This document shows, in pieces, positions 33,270 through 43,545 of a DNA stretch of 64,000 bases. The notes beneath the pieces are model-generated. The model made no database searches, had not been told where the DNA came from, and saw nothing but the letters and a program-made list of their open reading frames with translations. The translations under genes were made by a program, and so were the position numbers. This DNA comes from Hanleya hanleyi. Taxonomy: Eukaryota; Mollusca; Polyplacophora; Lepidopleurida; Hanleyidae. The stretch lies in assembly GCA_036873755.1 (NCBI GenBank), contig JAVTVY010020453.1, positions 1 to 64,000 of the forward strand. The letters run 5' to 3'. The first letter of the stretch is position 1. Each line of letters begins with the position of its first letter.

Positions 33270-35342
33270 ATAGAAATTAACCTGTTCTATCTAAGGGGCT
33301 GAGCTTTTGTCCTATTGCCAAAATTGACAACATCCAGCTATGTGGTGAAATGGAAGCCTTCTTCCGTCGCCGTAGACTAGAGGAGTTCTACCATAATCGT
33401 CCTAGGAACGACACTCCTTGACCAATGACCATTCATCTACCGTCCATGGACACCGTCTGACGCAATGCCAAACTAGACCTGTACATCAGCTGCTTTAGAT
33501 ACTGGGTCCGGTCAGAGATCCTAAACAAGCAATACCGACTTATGTACAATCTCAGCCCTGCAGAGAGAGATGTCATCAACAGCCTTAAATCTAACAACGA
33601 TTTATTCATCAAATCGGCCGATAAAGTAGGTGCCACCGTTATCATGCAGAAAGCCAAGTACATCCATGAAGGCAAACGACAGCTCAAAGACATCAAACAC
33701 TACAAACTACTCACCCCACTGACAAGTACACCAAAGAGTTTGAAACACTGCTGAAAACTTTCCCTATTGAGATTCACAAGAACCTAGAAGCATCACTCCC
33801 TACTGAGCCAAGGCTAGGGACTTTCTATATTCTGCTCAAGATTCACAAACCGGGCAACCCTGGCCGCTCTATTGTATCCAGTATCGGCACTCTCATGGAG
33901 AATGTATCCGGCTACGTTGACAGTTTTACTTCAACCCCATGACAAAGCTACACCCAGTTACATCCATTACACCACAAACTTTCTCAACAAGCTGAAAGAC
34001 ATCAACCACCTCCCAGAAGACACTATTCTAGCCACCATGCACGACGAGGCGCTATACACCAATATTCCACATGTGACTGGAATACAGGCCGTTAGCAACA
34101 CTCTACCTGACAACTCCTCATCTGCTGCCACTGTCGTACTAACAGAATTTGTTCTCATACATAACTACTTTGAATTTGAGAACGTCTTTTACCTACAGAC
34201 TAATGGAACTGCCATGGGAACCCGGATGGCGCCCCAATATGCCAACATATTCCTGTTCAATTTAGAGCAACGTTTCCTTGCGAGCTACCATTTAACCCCA
34301 CTAGTATACCTGCGTTTCACTGATGATATTTTTACCATATGGACGCATGGTCAAGCAGCACTGGAACAGTTTCATAAAAATTTTAACGCCTTCAAACCCT
34401 AGTATTAACCTGACTTGAATCTTCCACCGACCAGATCCACTTCCTCGACACTGTTGTTCAGATCAGAGAGGGCCACATAGACACATCTTTGTACCGGAAG
34501 CCCACTGACAAGTACAGCTACCTCCATGCCTCCAGTTTCCACCCGTCGCACATCACCAAGTTCGTAGTACACAGCCAAGCGCTCTGTTATCAGCGTATTT
34601 GTTTCAACCTCAAAGATCGCGATACCCACCTTGCCAACCTACCACATGCCTGAAGTACAAACCACAGACAGTAGACGAACGAATCTCCAGGGCTATCACA
34701 ACACCTCGAGAAAATCTACTTCAGTACCGCCGCCGCCATGAAGATAGTACATCTCCACTTGTGGTTACCTACACTCCTCAAGTTAAACCTCTATAGCGCA
34801 TTGTGAATGATCTACAACCCATTCTCAATGAAGACGACACCCTCCAACAGATCATCGCCGAGAAGCCTGTCATCGCCTTCCGTCAACCTCCTAACCTGAA
34901 GAAACAACTAGTTTTCAGTGCTTTTCCCGGCGACACAGCCCACAACGGTACCATTCCATGCAACAAAGACAAAGGTACACTCTGTGACCAAATCAACACT
35001 GCCAAAGAAATCACCGGACCTAACAATACCAAGTTCACCATCAAGGGTACATTCACACGTGCATCTTCTAACGTCGTCTACGCCATTACCTGGCAGAAAT
35101 GTCCCACTGTAGTTTATATCTGGGAAACGGGACAGACCCTGCGAAAACGAATAACTGGACACAGAGGTGACATCAATCACAACAGAAGACAACAACCCGT
35201 AGCAGAACACTTCAATTCACCAGGGCACAGGGTAACAGATTTCCGTGTGGCAGTCGTCGGAAAACTCAGTTCCCAAAGCAGACTCGCCCGTGTGATCGCA
35301 GAACAGAAGATTATTGATTCATTTGATTGTGTAGAACTATGA
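33270..35342 (+). pseudogene. Penelope-like element: RT plus C-terminal GIY-YIG endonuclease
   Basis: Broken frames on one strand give the full PLE order. N-terminal: EMEAFFRRRRLEEFYHN. Pre-RT: YNLSPAERDVINSLKSNNDL, IKSADKVGATVIMQKA. RT: GTFYILLKIHKPGNPGRS, TMHDEALYTNIP, NGTAMGTRMAPQYAN and YLRFTDDIFTIW. Connection: YSQALRYQRICSNLKDRD. The last 179 codons (34803-35342) are intact: EKPVIAFRQPPNLKKQL, VVYAITWQKC, TVVYIWETGQTLRKRITGH and VIAEQKIIDSF. The second nuclease motif reads YIW rather than YIG, so activity is unlikely. The single-copy RT motif TMDV is TMHD, and FTDD stands where YIDD is common. PLE RTs are the closest relatives of telomerase RT. Confidence 0.85.
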
Positions 35343-35939
35343 CTCAACAGAGACTATGGCTTTATGTCACATTATAGTAATTAACTTGTTTTATTATACA
35401 TTAATACATTTAGTACCATGTAGGCATTTGGGATTTGTTGTTCAATTGTCCATATATACATGTTTATTTTACTGCCTTGACTATATTTTGATATATTATT
35501 TACCTCCAAGTAACTTGACATTTGTATTTAATCGGGCAATCAGCTTCCCTAGCCTACACACTTAATCAGAGCTTCCTTTAATCCTTAATCAGTGCTACTT
35601 CATTGTTACACCACTACTGTTTAATCTACCATTTTCAATACTTGTGCTTACATGATACTGTCTATTGTTGTCACCCTAGCATGTTGTAAATTGTAATTGC
35701 CCATAACGTGGTTAGACCTGAATATGTTCACTCATTGTAGGGTTCTGTATAAATACATGTACCATCAATTTCACTTCACTTGCTGGAAGCAGTTACATTC
35801 ATAGGGGTCAGTATCATCCAAAATTCCATACCGGACGCTCGGCTCGATTTTCGCACTGGCATGCTGTACTGGCTGGGCTGATCAGTGTCCAGAATAATAG
35901 GAACTGTGGACACTCTCGTGTTCTGGCACATGTAGGCAC
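35343..35939. other. AT-rich spacer after the PLE
   Basis: Probably PLE 3' sequence grading into unrelated DNA. No coding signal and no recognisable repeat until the SINE tail. Confidence 0.4.
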
Positions 35940-36008
35940 CGTCGTGATATGACTGAAACAATGTTGAAAACGACGTTAAATCCTACTCACTCACTCACTC
36001 ACTCACTT
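35940..36008 (+). repeat. SINE 3' end with (CACT)n tail
   Basis: 'cgtcgtgatatgactgaaac' then 'aatgttgaaaacgacgttaa' followed by six CACT units. Same tail block as 9151 and 11238. This end is frequent in gastropod sequence and supports the mollusc assignment. Confidence 0.7.
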
Positions 36009-36019
36009 TTCGCACTGCC

Positions 36020-36452
36020 CTGGACATTCGTGTTTTTGGCATTGGGGGAGCCAGGGTCTGGACACTAAGAAATTCCGAAAAACTGAAAAATCTCCTTTTG
36101 GAGACCAAGCCCGACCTGCTCATCCTCCATGTTGGGGGAAACGATGCGGATTCCTTCAGAAGCGCATCTGTGATTCAGCATGATATTATGGATTACGTGG
36201 ATGTACTCAAAACAAAATTCCAAATTCTGAGGATCTTCATCGGTCAATTCGTCTTCCATCAGGTAACTCGGCATACTTCGGTCAGTTCATATAACACCAA
36301 AATTCAAAACATTAACAACCTGATCCGACTTCAAAAGTAAATTTATTGACAGATGGAGTACATCTCAACCATTTAGGCCAGAAACTATTCTACCGGTCTA
36401 TGAAGCGGGCACTTGGAGTAGCCGTAACCCGTCTCAGACAACACCAGCACTA
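36020..36452 (+). pseudogene. SGNH/GDSL hydrolase-type domain, frameshifted
   Basis: The plus strand reads IRVFGIGGARVWTL, then KPDLLILHVGGNDA (the GxND block), VLKTKFQILRIFIGQ and YNTKIQNINNLI. After a one-base frameshift near 36338 it reads LTDGVHLNHLGQKLFYRSMK, the DxxH block with the usual G-x-x-x-x-x tail, and stops at 36452. The SGNH fold hydrolyses esters. In invertebrate genomes, multi-copy SGNH domains with this layout usually belong to retroelement ORFs (LINE ORF1 or tyrosine-recombinase elements). No partner ORF is visible, so the carrier is unknown. The C-terminal 250 bp downstream are Pro/Thr/His-rich if read through. Confidence 0.65.
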
Positions 36453-37015
36453 ATCTCTCTCAAGACCACCGATCACAGATCACAACCACCGACCCACAGA
36501 ACAAAGATCCCAAGCGGATCACCCTGACCATAGACCTAGCCATTTCAGTGGAATCCTTGGACCAACACCCTGGCCATGGACAATTGACAGAAACACTTTT
36601 ACATTCAAACCAAATCGGACAATGCCAACCACATCCACGGACAGTTAGGGTGAAGCCTGCCACCCTACCTTGATACGCCGTTGGCGCAATGTTACAGGCA
36701 CAGATTTCTGGGATCACAAGTTTCTTGGATCCCTAGTTCTTTTCACCTCCGTCCATCAGACGGAGGTCAAGGAATGTGAAATCTGCCGCCATAAAATTGT
36801 CATATGGGGAACCCGCGACTCATGTGATTTCCAATGGGGTTTGCCATGGTTCCCGACGAAATTTTGAGGTCAAGTTTTTGGACACTTTTGAAATAATGGG
36901 GAACCCTCATTGCAATGCATTTCAATGGGACTTGCTTCTGTAGTCGAGTTCCACCTCCCATCATGCTTCACGAGTTACGGGAGTCAGGTTGGCCGCTTCC
37001 AGCGAAAGATTCAAC
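36453..37015. other. Spacer with CpG-rich right end
   Basis: The left part is the low-complexity tail of the SGNH relic. 36940-37015 is enriched in CpG and lies directly before the candidate first exon, so it could hold a promoter. No TATA box was found. Confidence 0.35.
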
Positions 37016-37070
37016 ATGGCGTCTCTCCAGGCTGTAGAGATAGACGATGCGAATTTTTGCCGTTTTTCTG
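37016..37070 (+). CDS. Candidate first coding exon (5' end of a gene)
   Basis: The start context 'ttcaacATGg' opens 18 codons (MASLQAVEIDDANFCRFS) and ends at a consensus donor, ctg|gtaagt, with one base left over. The surrounding 130 bp contain about eight CpGs, unusual for this window. A possible next exon starts after 'tttcttttag' at 37301 with matching phase (VDDIHQPGC...), but it meets a stop after about 15 codons. I do not recognise the product. It could be a short untested transcript or chance. Confidence 0.35.
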
Positions 37071-39023
37071 GTAAGTTTATTGCCGCCATTTTATGCCATT
37101 ACCACACAATGATTTCTAGTACACCACTCGTCATTTCTATATATCGCAAAGTATTTGTCGGCTGATGACTTATGTCGAAGCCAACCAAATAGTCAAAGTT
37201 GTTGTTGTTGCATATTAAAATGACTGGGCGGTCACGCATTGACTGTGGAAGACCAGCACAATCGACGATGCCCTGATTTTACTGATACTTTTTTTTCTTT
37301 TAGTTGATGATATCCATCAGCCTGGTTGTTTAAAAAAAAAATTCTAAATTTTGCTGAGCTGGGGGGGGTATTGGCTATTTATTTTGGCATGAATTTCTTG
37401 TGCATCTATAACATATTTACCAGCAGTATTGTAATGAAGCATCAAACCATAGTTTATTGTTTGTCAAACCACATGTGTGTCTGTCCCAATTCCCATTTCA
37501 AAGGTTCATCTCCCAGCAGCATACATGTCAGTTAACGTTTCAATAGACTGAATTAAAAATTATTCTTGAATCTATCAAATGACCTAAGGATACTATTCTC
37601 AGCTTTGCAGTCCATTTAAAATGAACGGGTGAAAACAGTTCAAATAATGGTTTGATTTTGCAGAAGTACCAAATTGATCTACCTGCATGAGTCTGTAAAC
37701 TTATTTAATAAAGCTTATAAATAATATACATATATTGTTATGCTAATTTTTGTTTGAGAACATTGTAAACCTTTTCTTTTCATTTATCCCAATAGTTTAT
37801 TGACATCCACATTGTGTGCTGTGACACATGTATGCCACAAATCCCCATTTGAAGTATAATGCGGTTTCAAGTCTAGATGGTATGTATCCTACTGCATGTA
37901 TTATTACTGATGTATTATGGCAGGCCATTAGTATTTTACACAATCTTCAAGTCTGCACATATACCATCAGATATCTTTTGATGAAAAATAATTTGCTTGT
38001 TAAAACGTGGGATTCTGAAAACTTATTCTGAATTGTAGTTAAAACAAAAGGAGTATCTACATTCCACATGTAGTCCTACATTATTGAGATTTTTGACTGA
38101 TAGCATGGATAGAACCTTGCCCCAAACATTGCTCCATAGCATGGATAGAACCTTTTCCAAAACATTGCTCCATACTAGGTACTGATATAAACAATCCTGT
38201 TCTAGATTATAATATCCTGGATTCTTATCATGCTCATGCCACTAACATGAACATCATTGAAATCCAATCCAACCAGTGGTCAAGATCCATCGTTCTTCAG
38301 GATTTATATTGTTGATCAATCATGTATAGCACTCATATATCATGTATCGTAACTGTAGAGATTTTCAACGTGTGTACCTATGTCTTATAATGTCTTATAT
38401 GTTTGTTTTGTATTGCTTTTAGCTCTCGGGCATAAATATGCAAATAAATTCTATTCTATTCTATTGTGTATAGATTGGATAAAGTTCCCATAGTATTCAT
38501 TTCATACTTTTGCAAATTTTGTAACATAGTCAGGTCCCAGTACTACATCTTGTTGTGTATGATAAAAGAATGAAATATAATGAAGGCCATCAACATTTTC
38601 AATGAACCGAGTTTTGATATTAAATGTATACAATTGATTCCAACCTGCAGGGCATGGAATCAGCACTTCTGATATAAGATGCAGCAGGACTGTTACACAA
38701 TGGATGTACTTGATGAACTGGAAGTACCAATACAGAATATCGATTGGTTTAGCTGTGTCAGAAAGGTGTGTCTGCTGGTGGACGTTTCGTCCCCGAGGCT
38801 CGCCCCCTGTACAGACCTTTTGGTCTTTGATATATGTTGGCATTTGTGGGAAGTTGATGCTGAGTCGACATCGGGCCTTACGGACTAGTCTTTTGTGTTA
38901 AATGCCGTCATTTTCATCTGACGACGATACAGCTCACCAATCCCCAGTGCACGAATTGTCACAGCGAAACAGCTCACCAATTATCAATATACGAGTTGTT
39001 AGATCATTTCCATCATGGCTCTG
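37071..39023. other. Gene-free spacer
   Basis: AT-rich. It contains a 36-bp tandem duplication ('tagcatggatagaacctt..') at 38101-38172 and 'attctattctattc' near 38450. Frames at 38502-38901 are short and on both strands. Nothing else was recognised. Confidence 0.5.
38101..38172 (+). repeat. Two 36-bp tandem units
   Basis: 'tagcatggatagaacctt' and 'ccaaacattgctcca' repeat once with four or five differences. Confidence 0.85.
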
Positions 39024-39257
39024 TATATTTGTATCTAATACCGCTTATGCCGATGCTAGGGGCCGTGTGGTCATATCATCCAAGTTGCCACATGAACAGG
39101 TACAATAAAAGCGTACCTGAGATACAACACATATCACGAATCGTTAGATTCTTGGTATGTGCTTTAGAATAGGTTAACCGAAAGACTATACTGTGAAGTC
39201 ATGTGGCTCTGTCAGTATGTCGGCACCTCTTCCCACTTCCCTTATATGTGTTGTAAT
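39024..39257 (+). mobile_element. U-family unit with complete structured block
   Basis: It begins 'atatttgtatctaatacc', shares that start with the copy at 17114, and ends 'ccttatatgtgttgtaat'. The first 100 nt hold the three-way-junction block. The remaining 130 nt are the U tail also found at 19178-19292 and 42331-42441. It has no coding capacity. Total length about 235 bp. The 3' TTGTAAT is shared with the otherwise different T tails. Confidence 0.8.
39031..39125 (+). ncRNA. Putative structured RNA, U version (three-way junction)
   Basis: P1 GTATCT (39031-39036) pairs perfectly with AGATAC (39120-39125). P2 GTGTGG (39065-39070) pairs with CCACAT (39088-39093). After GAA, P3 is CAGGTAC (39097-39103), loop AATAAAAGC, GTACCTG (39113-39119). 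Compared with the T version, two P2 pairs and two P3 pairs change on both sides together, which argues for selection on RNA structure when the element was active. The P1-P2 linker (AATACCGCTTATGCC, TAGGGGCC) is nearly invariant. Biochemical role unknown. Confidence 0.65.
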
Positions 39258-39308
39258 GGCAGAGGTGGTGAAAATCAGAGCCAGTGATTGGCCACATAAT
39301 ATTGTGCA

Positions 39309-39324
39309 TCCCCCCCCCCCCCCC
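39309..39324 (+). repeat. Poly-C run
   Basis: About 16 consecutive C. Likely prone to length errors in assembly. Confidence 0.9.
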
Positions 39325-39329
39325 ACATT

Positions 39330-40269
39330 GGATATCAGCTGATTCCTCAGAAAATAAACATTACGCATGTAATGACCACATGCAGGGAGATACATGTCAA
39401 TCGGTCAGACATTTCCAAGGATGCCGAGTTCTAACTTAAAACAACCATGCCAGACTTTATTCCTTCGTTCAGAATAATTGGATCTAACTTTTACTCCCAA
39501 TAGCTCCTGGATCTAGAACACATAAATAAAGGGACCTAGTTTATCGGTGCTATGGCAACAATATCATGTAGAATAGCATTGTGTGGATAATATCAGATCC
39601 ATGGAAGTTGAAATCCTGCAGCATGCTCCACAAATAACATCAAAGGTCATAAAATATCTGCCGGACAGTTTTTAGTGGTAGCAGCTCCAGGTTGGCATAT
39701 TTGAATGGATAAGATTATTCAAGTATAGGAAAGAAGCTGTATGTTTCTGGCCTGCACCAGTGTAGATCTATACTTTTTTTTTGCAAAATTATCTCCCTTG
39801 ACCAAGTGAAGACTTGAATGTGTCTAAAATGATTTAGCTACTAGAAACAAAGAGTTCATTTCCTGATTATAGGTAAAAGACGAACATATTTTAATTATTT
39901 TATTCAAATTTTAATTCCACTTCTGGTATATGTACATGTATAAAATACATACAGAATGAGCTGCATACAGACCAACACAAAGAATAGGTACATGTATCTC
40001 TTGCATTAATTACATTAATTTTTAACCAAAGATCAATTCATACAAGAACATGTTTTCAAGTAAGTGTACCTTTCTATGTTAACAGATTACAATCAGTGAT
40101 GGGTGATATTACAACAATATCATGGTGTTATGTGTTGTTATGATTGGTTTAACTTTAACTGTTGGAGGTAATTTTTTTTTCTAATTTGAGGACAATGTGC
40201 AGTCGTACTAAATTTATCTTCGTAACTTAGCATGTGGAGTTTTACAACATAATATAATAAGCATCATGG
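39330..40269. other. Gene-free AT-rich spacer
   Basis: No transposon ends, tandem repeats or protein-like frames were recognised. Confidence 0.5.
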
Positions 40270-40337
40270 ATTACAGGCGTCTAGTCCGTCATTCATAATT
40301 CAGCCGTCGTCCATTAAAGAATATTCGCGTCCATAAT
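40270..40337 (-). mobile_element. T-family tail scrap
   Basis: The last 68 bp of the T tail on the minus strand, from 'attatggacgcgaatattct' to 'ctagacgcctgtaat'. A severely 5'-truncated insertion with the same 3' end as the longer copies. Confidence 0.85.
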
Positions 40338-41389
40338 ACTTCAGTTTAGTGTAGACATATATACCCTTGAATATCTGTTACCATGATTCAGTCATAATAT
40401 TTTCTGTAATACGTTGATGTTGACAAGGAATAAACATAATTATTTGATAGTATTATTAATTATATGTTGTTTATGATTAACATGATGAATTTTTTGTTTG
40501 CTGGAATCCAGCCAATTGTTCCATATGAGCAATATTCTCATCAGCCATCACCATTCAATCTTAATGTGATACATGTACAAGTCCATAGACATTAATACAG
40601 TATGGTGAAGATGACCTGTAACACCAGTATACAAAATTATACTGAGCACATTGAATCCTCATCACATGATGATGAGACACATCAGAACGCAGTGTCGGTA
40701 CAAACAGGTGTGTTTTGTAGATGATTCTGTCAATGATGATGCTATACATACACATACAAAATATAAAGTGTTGATGTGCAGGGCCTATAGCACAAAATCA
40801 CAAGGAAGTTGGTACATTGCCTCGACGGAGGTCATCCAGCGCTTGTTTCTCGACGGCGCACGGTGTAATCGACGGGAACATTGTCATAACAACCACCAAG
40901 ACATTTCACGAGAATAGATGAATTAAAACAGTTATGCACAGTTAATAAATCCTTACAGCTGCATGCTTAATTATATAGACTTTAATTCCTACTCCCAACT
41001 AAAAACTTCTGTGTATATCTTCTCTCCTTCACTCGTTAATCCTTGCGCACTTGTACATACTATCCGTTTATGTTACATGAATGTTAAAATATCATATGAA
41101 TACGCACGAACTCTATAGTACGATTAATGTAATATTAGCAATGTATATTTCAATATGTGAGAATAAACGCATTGTGATGATGGGCCGCGAAATCCGTATG
41201 GGAAGCGGCCCGTAAACCACAATTTGAATCAAAAATTCACTTCACTTCATCTGACGAAGCAGATATCCACTATCTGCGCAAAGCTCGTGACCATTAAACT
41301 TAGTTAGGAGCCACCCTTTGTTATTCATCAAAATTGCAATTGTGGCATTGGGACGTGATGATTGGATGGAGAAAGAGAAAATAATTGGT
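40338..41389. other. Gene-free spacer
   Basis: AT-rich with scattered short frames. Nothing recognised. Confidence 0.45.
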
Positions 41390-41512
41390 TGAAGCGATGG
41401 ACGAATTATTGAGGGGAGAAGAGGCAAGAACGATTGTATGGAGGGAGGGAGGAATGATCGGTAGGAGGACGGGAAGAATCATTGTATGGATGGAGGGATG
41501 GATGATTGAGCG
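41390..41512 (+). repeat. Purine-rich degenerate simple repeat
   Basis: GGA/GAT-rich strand-asymmetric stretch with 'tggatggagggatggatgat' and 'tggagggagggaggaat'. The long minus frame across it (41321-41653) is a compositional artefact. Confidence 0.7.
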
Positions 41513-41689
41513 CGGATAGCTTAAAACTTGGTCAAAAGATGTTTTAATCAGTCTGTATTTTTGCAGTGATGTATCAACATGTCGAACTCGATTTGTCAGA
41601 AAATGTTTACTCCTGGTTATCATATGCTGAACTAGTGGGCCGGCCAAGGACACGGAATGTAACTTTTGTTGGCATTGTTTTGATACAAA

Positions 41690-42262
41690 TGTGTACCCAT
41701 CCTAAATTAGTTCTTTGGGTGGTAGGATTCAAGGTTGGAGGGCATACCACCCAGATTTTGGGCATTAAAGTTCATTTTGGGGTCACTTTTTGGGTCGTAC
41801 GAATTGGTAAAAATCGTTCTCAGCTTTATTTCCATCGTGTGTTTGTTACCAATGCGTATCAACTCTAAACTAGTTTTTTGTAGTGTAAGGCTTAAACGCA
41901 GTTATGGATAGTATGGATGGTATGGTATGGATAGTTCAAGTATTGGAATTGAGGTCATTTTAAAGTTATTTGAGGGGTCAATTGAGGTCAAATTGAGTGA
42001 TTGATTTAATTACTTTAGTGTGTACTGTGTTTCAAGGTAGGGGTGGATACCAAGACACCTTTGGCAAATTGAGGTCCTTTGGAGGTCATTTCGAGGTAAA
42101 AGAAGATCGAAAGATGGCCAAAAGATAAGGGCATTATTGGACTTCAAAACATTTTTTATGGCTTTCTTTGTAAAATAATAGGGTACTGAATATGAGGTGG
42201 TTCTACGGGGTTTAAGATAAAGGTTAGCGGAAATGAGCCATTTGAGGTCATTTTTATGTCAT
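41690..42262 (+). repeat. Degenerate 'gaggtcat' repeat
   Basis: Irregular repeats of 'ttgaggtcatttt' and 'caaattgaggtc' with variable spacers. It resembles the ends of the minisatellites elsewhere in the window. No coding signal. Confidence 0.5.
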
Positions 42263-42281
42263 TGTTATTTACTTGAATTGG

Positions 42282-42317
42282 AGCGACGATGCTCTACCGA
42301 CTGAGCTATGACGGCCC
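42282..42317 (-). repeat. tRNA 5'-half-like sequence
   Basis: The minus strand reads GGGCCGTCATAGCTCAGTCG then GTAGAGCATCGTC, a clear D-arm/A-box region. The anticodon and T arms do not follow, so it is not a complete tRNA. A matching T-arm half lies at 42600-42640 but on the wrong side. Confidence 0.6.
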
Positions 42318-42330
42318 ATAGGAACCCATA

Positions 42331-42441
42331 GGTTCTCGGCATGTGCTTTAGAATAGGTTAACCAGAAGACTATACTGCGAAGCCATGTGACTCTGTCAGT
42401 ATGTCGGCACCTCTTCCCACTTCCCTTATATGTGTTGTAAT
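42331..42441 (+). mobile_element. U-family tail, truncated
   Basis: Runs from 'ggttctcggcatgtgcttta' to 'ccttatatgtgttgtaat', with about 90% identity by eye to 39145-39257. No structured block. It lies between two tRNA-like halves. Confidence 0.85.
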
Positions 42442-42599
42442 TATACTCGTGGATTGCCCCTGTGATGACCAACCTTCTTTCTCGGAGATGTAATGTGCGT
42501 AACTGGCTTTACAATGAAGAAATGATATTTGGTATGGCGTATAGCCCGCCATTAATCATATATTCATATGAAATGATTTTTTGAGGAAAAGAATAAATT

Positions 42600-42640
42600 G
42601 GTCGTCAGCGGGATTCGAACCTACAACTCCATGTGTCAAG
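42600..42640 (-). repeat. tRNA 3'-half-like sequence
   Basis: The minus strand reads GTAGGTTCGAATCCCGCTG then ACGACC: a perfect B box and a 3' acceptor strand that would pair at six of seven positions with the GGCCGTC at 42317. The halves are in permuted order, so no tRNA can be read through. Confidence 0.55.
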
Positions 42641-43224
42641 TGGACGTGTTCATCGGGAGATTCTATTTCACAAGTCGGGTGAGAAAAGGTTTAACTGTTG
42701 TTTCCACCGTGAAATTGATTAACAAAGCAACACAGACCTGTATAAACGTATGTTCCTCAGAGCCTGACTCGGCTGACAGAATCACTCCCCATTTGAGAGA
42801 CCACATAAACTCGTCCGCTGATATTGGCACGATGCCAAACGAAACGGGAGCTTCGTGGCAATATGAATGTACCAGTTTTTCCAACAAATTAAGGGAAGAA
42901 AGGATGTCAAACTTTACCATATTTTTTCAACCTTTCATTATAATCATTGTTGATAATCAATTTGAATAGGGCAATAGGATAGAAATAATGTTTTCATATG
43001 CGTGCTCAATAGTTATTTACGCACGAGCGCGCCCATGAACACATTATTTCTTAAATACAACATGGTGATTCCATACCTGTACCATCATGTTTATAGATCA
43101 ATAATTATAGCCATGTACATGCATGCAACACTGAATTAAACACATTATGCATGTCTACCCGGCCCACAAACACATTTATCCCTTTCTGTCATATTGTTAA
43201 CGAGACTACCAAAGGCACATTGTA
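42641..43224. other. Spacer with one unrecognised frame
   Basis: A minus frame at 42920-42663 has protein-like composition (APVSFGIVPISADEFMWSLK) and a possible donor near 42740, but no family is recognised and no partner exon was found. The remainder is AT-rich. Confidence 0.35.
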
Positions 43225-43475
43225 CAAAAGTAGTTGACAACTTCGCAGATGGTAACAACTGTTGCTATAATTAGAAGCAATACCCAAATCCAGAGAAAAA
43301 AAATATTGCCGTGGCAAAATATATCTGCTGAATTCTGCTCAAATCTGGCATCGTCATATATGATACCCACTAGGATTTGCAATATTATATTTAGTTCTCA
43401 CTGCGCTAAGAAGAAAAACCCTGATATAATGCCTAGGTACTGAACACCAAATTCAACTGATAATATTATAATGAT
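43225..43475 (-). pseudogene. Decayed duplicate of the transporter's terminal exon
   Basis: Matches 43600-43845 over about 240 bp. On the minus strand it reads LSVEFGVQYLGIISGFFFLA, then a stop (CAG TGA), then ELNIILQILVGIIYDDARFE, QNSADIFCHGNIFFLWIWVL and LLIIATVVTICEVVNY. Most of it stays in frame with mostly conservative changes. It lies 3' of the functional exon in the same orientation, so it is a local tandem duplication. Confidence 0.85.
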
Positions 43476-43545
43476 TTATCTCACAAATTCTCACATTATG
43501 CTGAAGTGTTCAGTTTCACACTGATATCCCTGACAGTGTGGCGCT

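Noticed and set aside
39031..39125. Hammerhead ribozyme in the structured block
   Set aside because: The three-way layout and the GAA after P2 fit, but there is no CUGANGA before P2, no A-U closing pair of the third stem and no UH cleavage site.
41321..41653. 110-codon minus-strand ORF
   Set aside because: Runs through a purine-rich simple repeat; composition alone explains the open frame.
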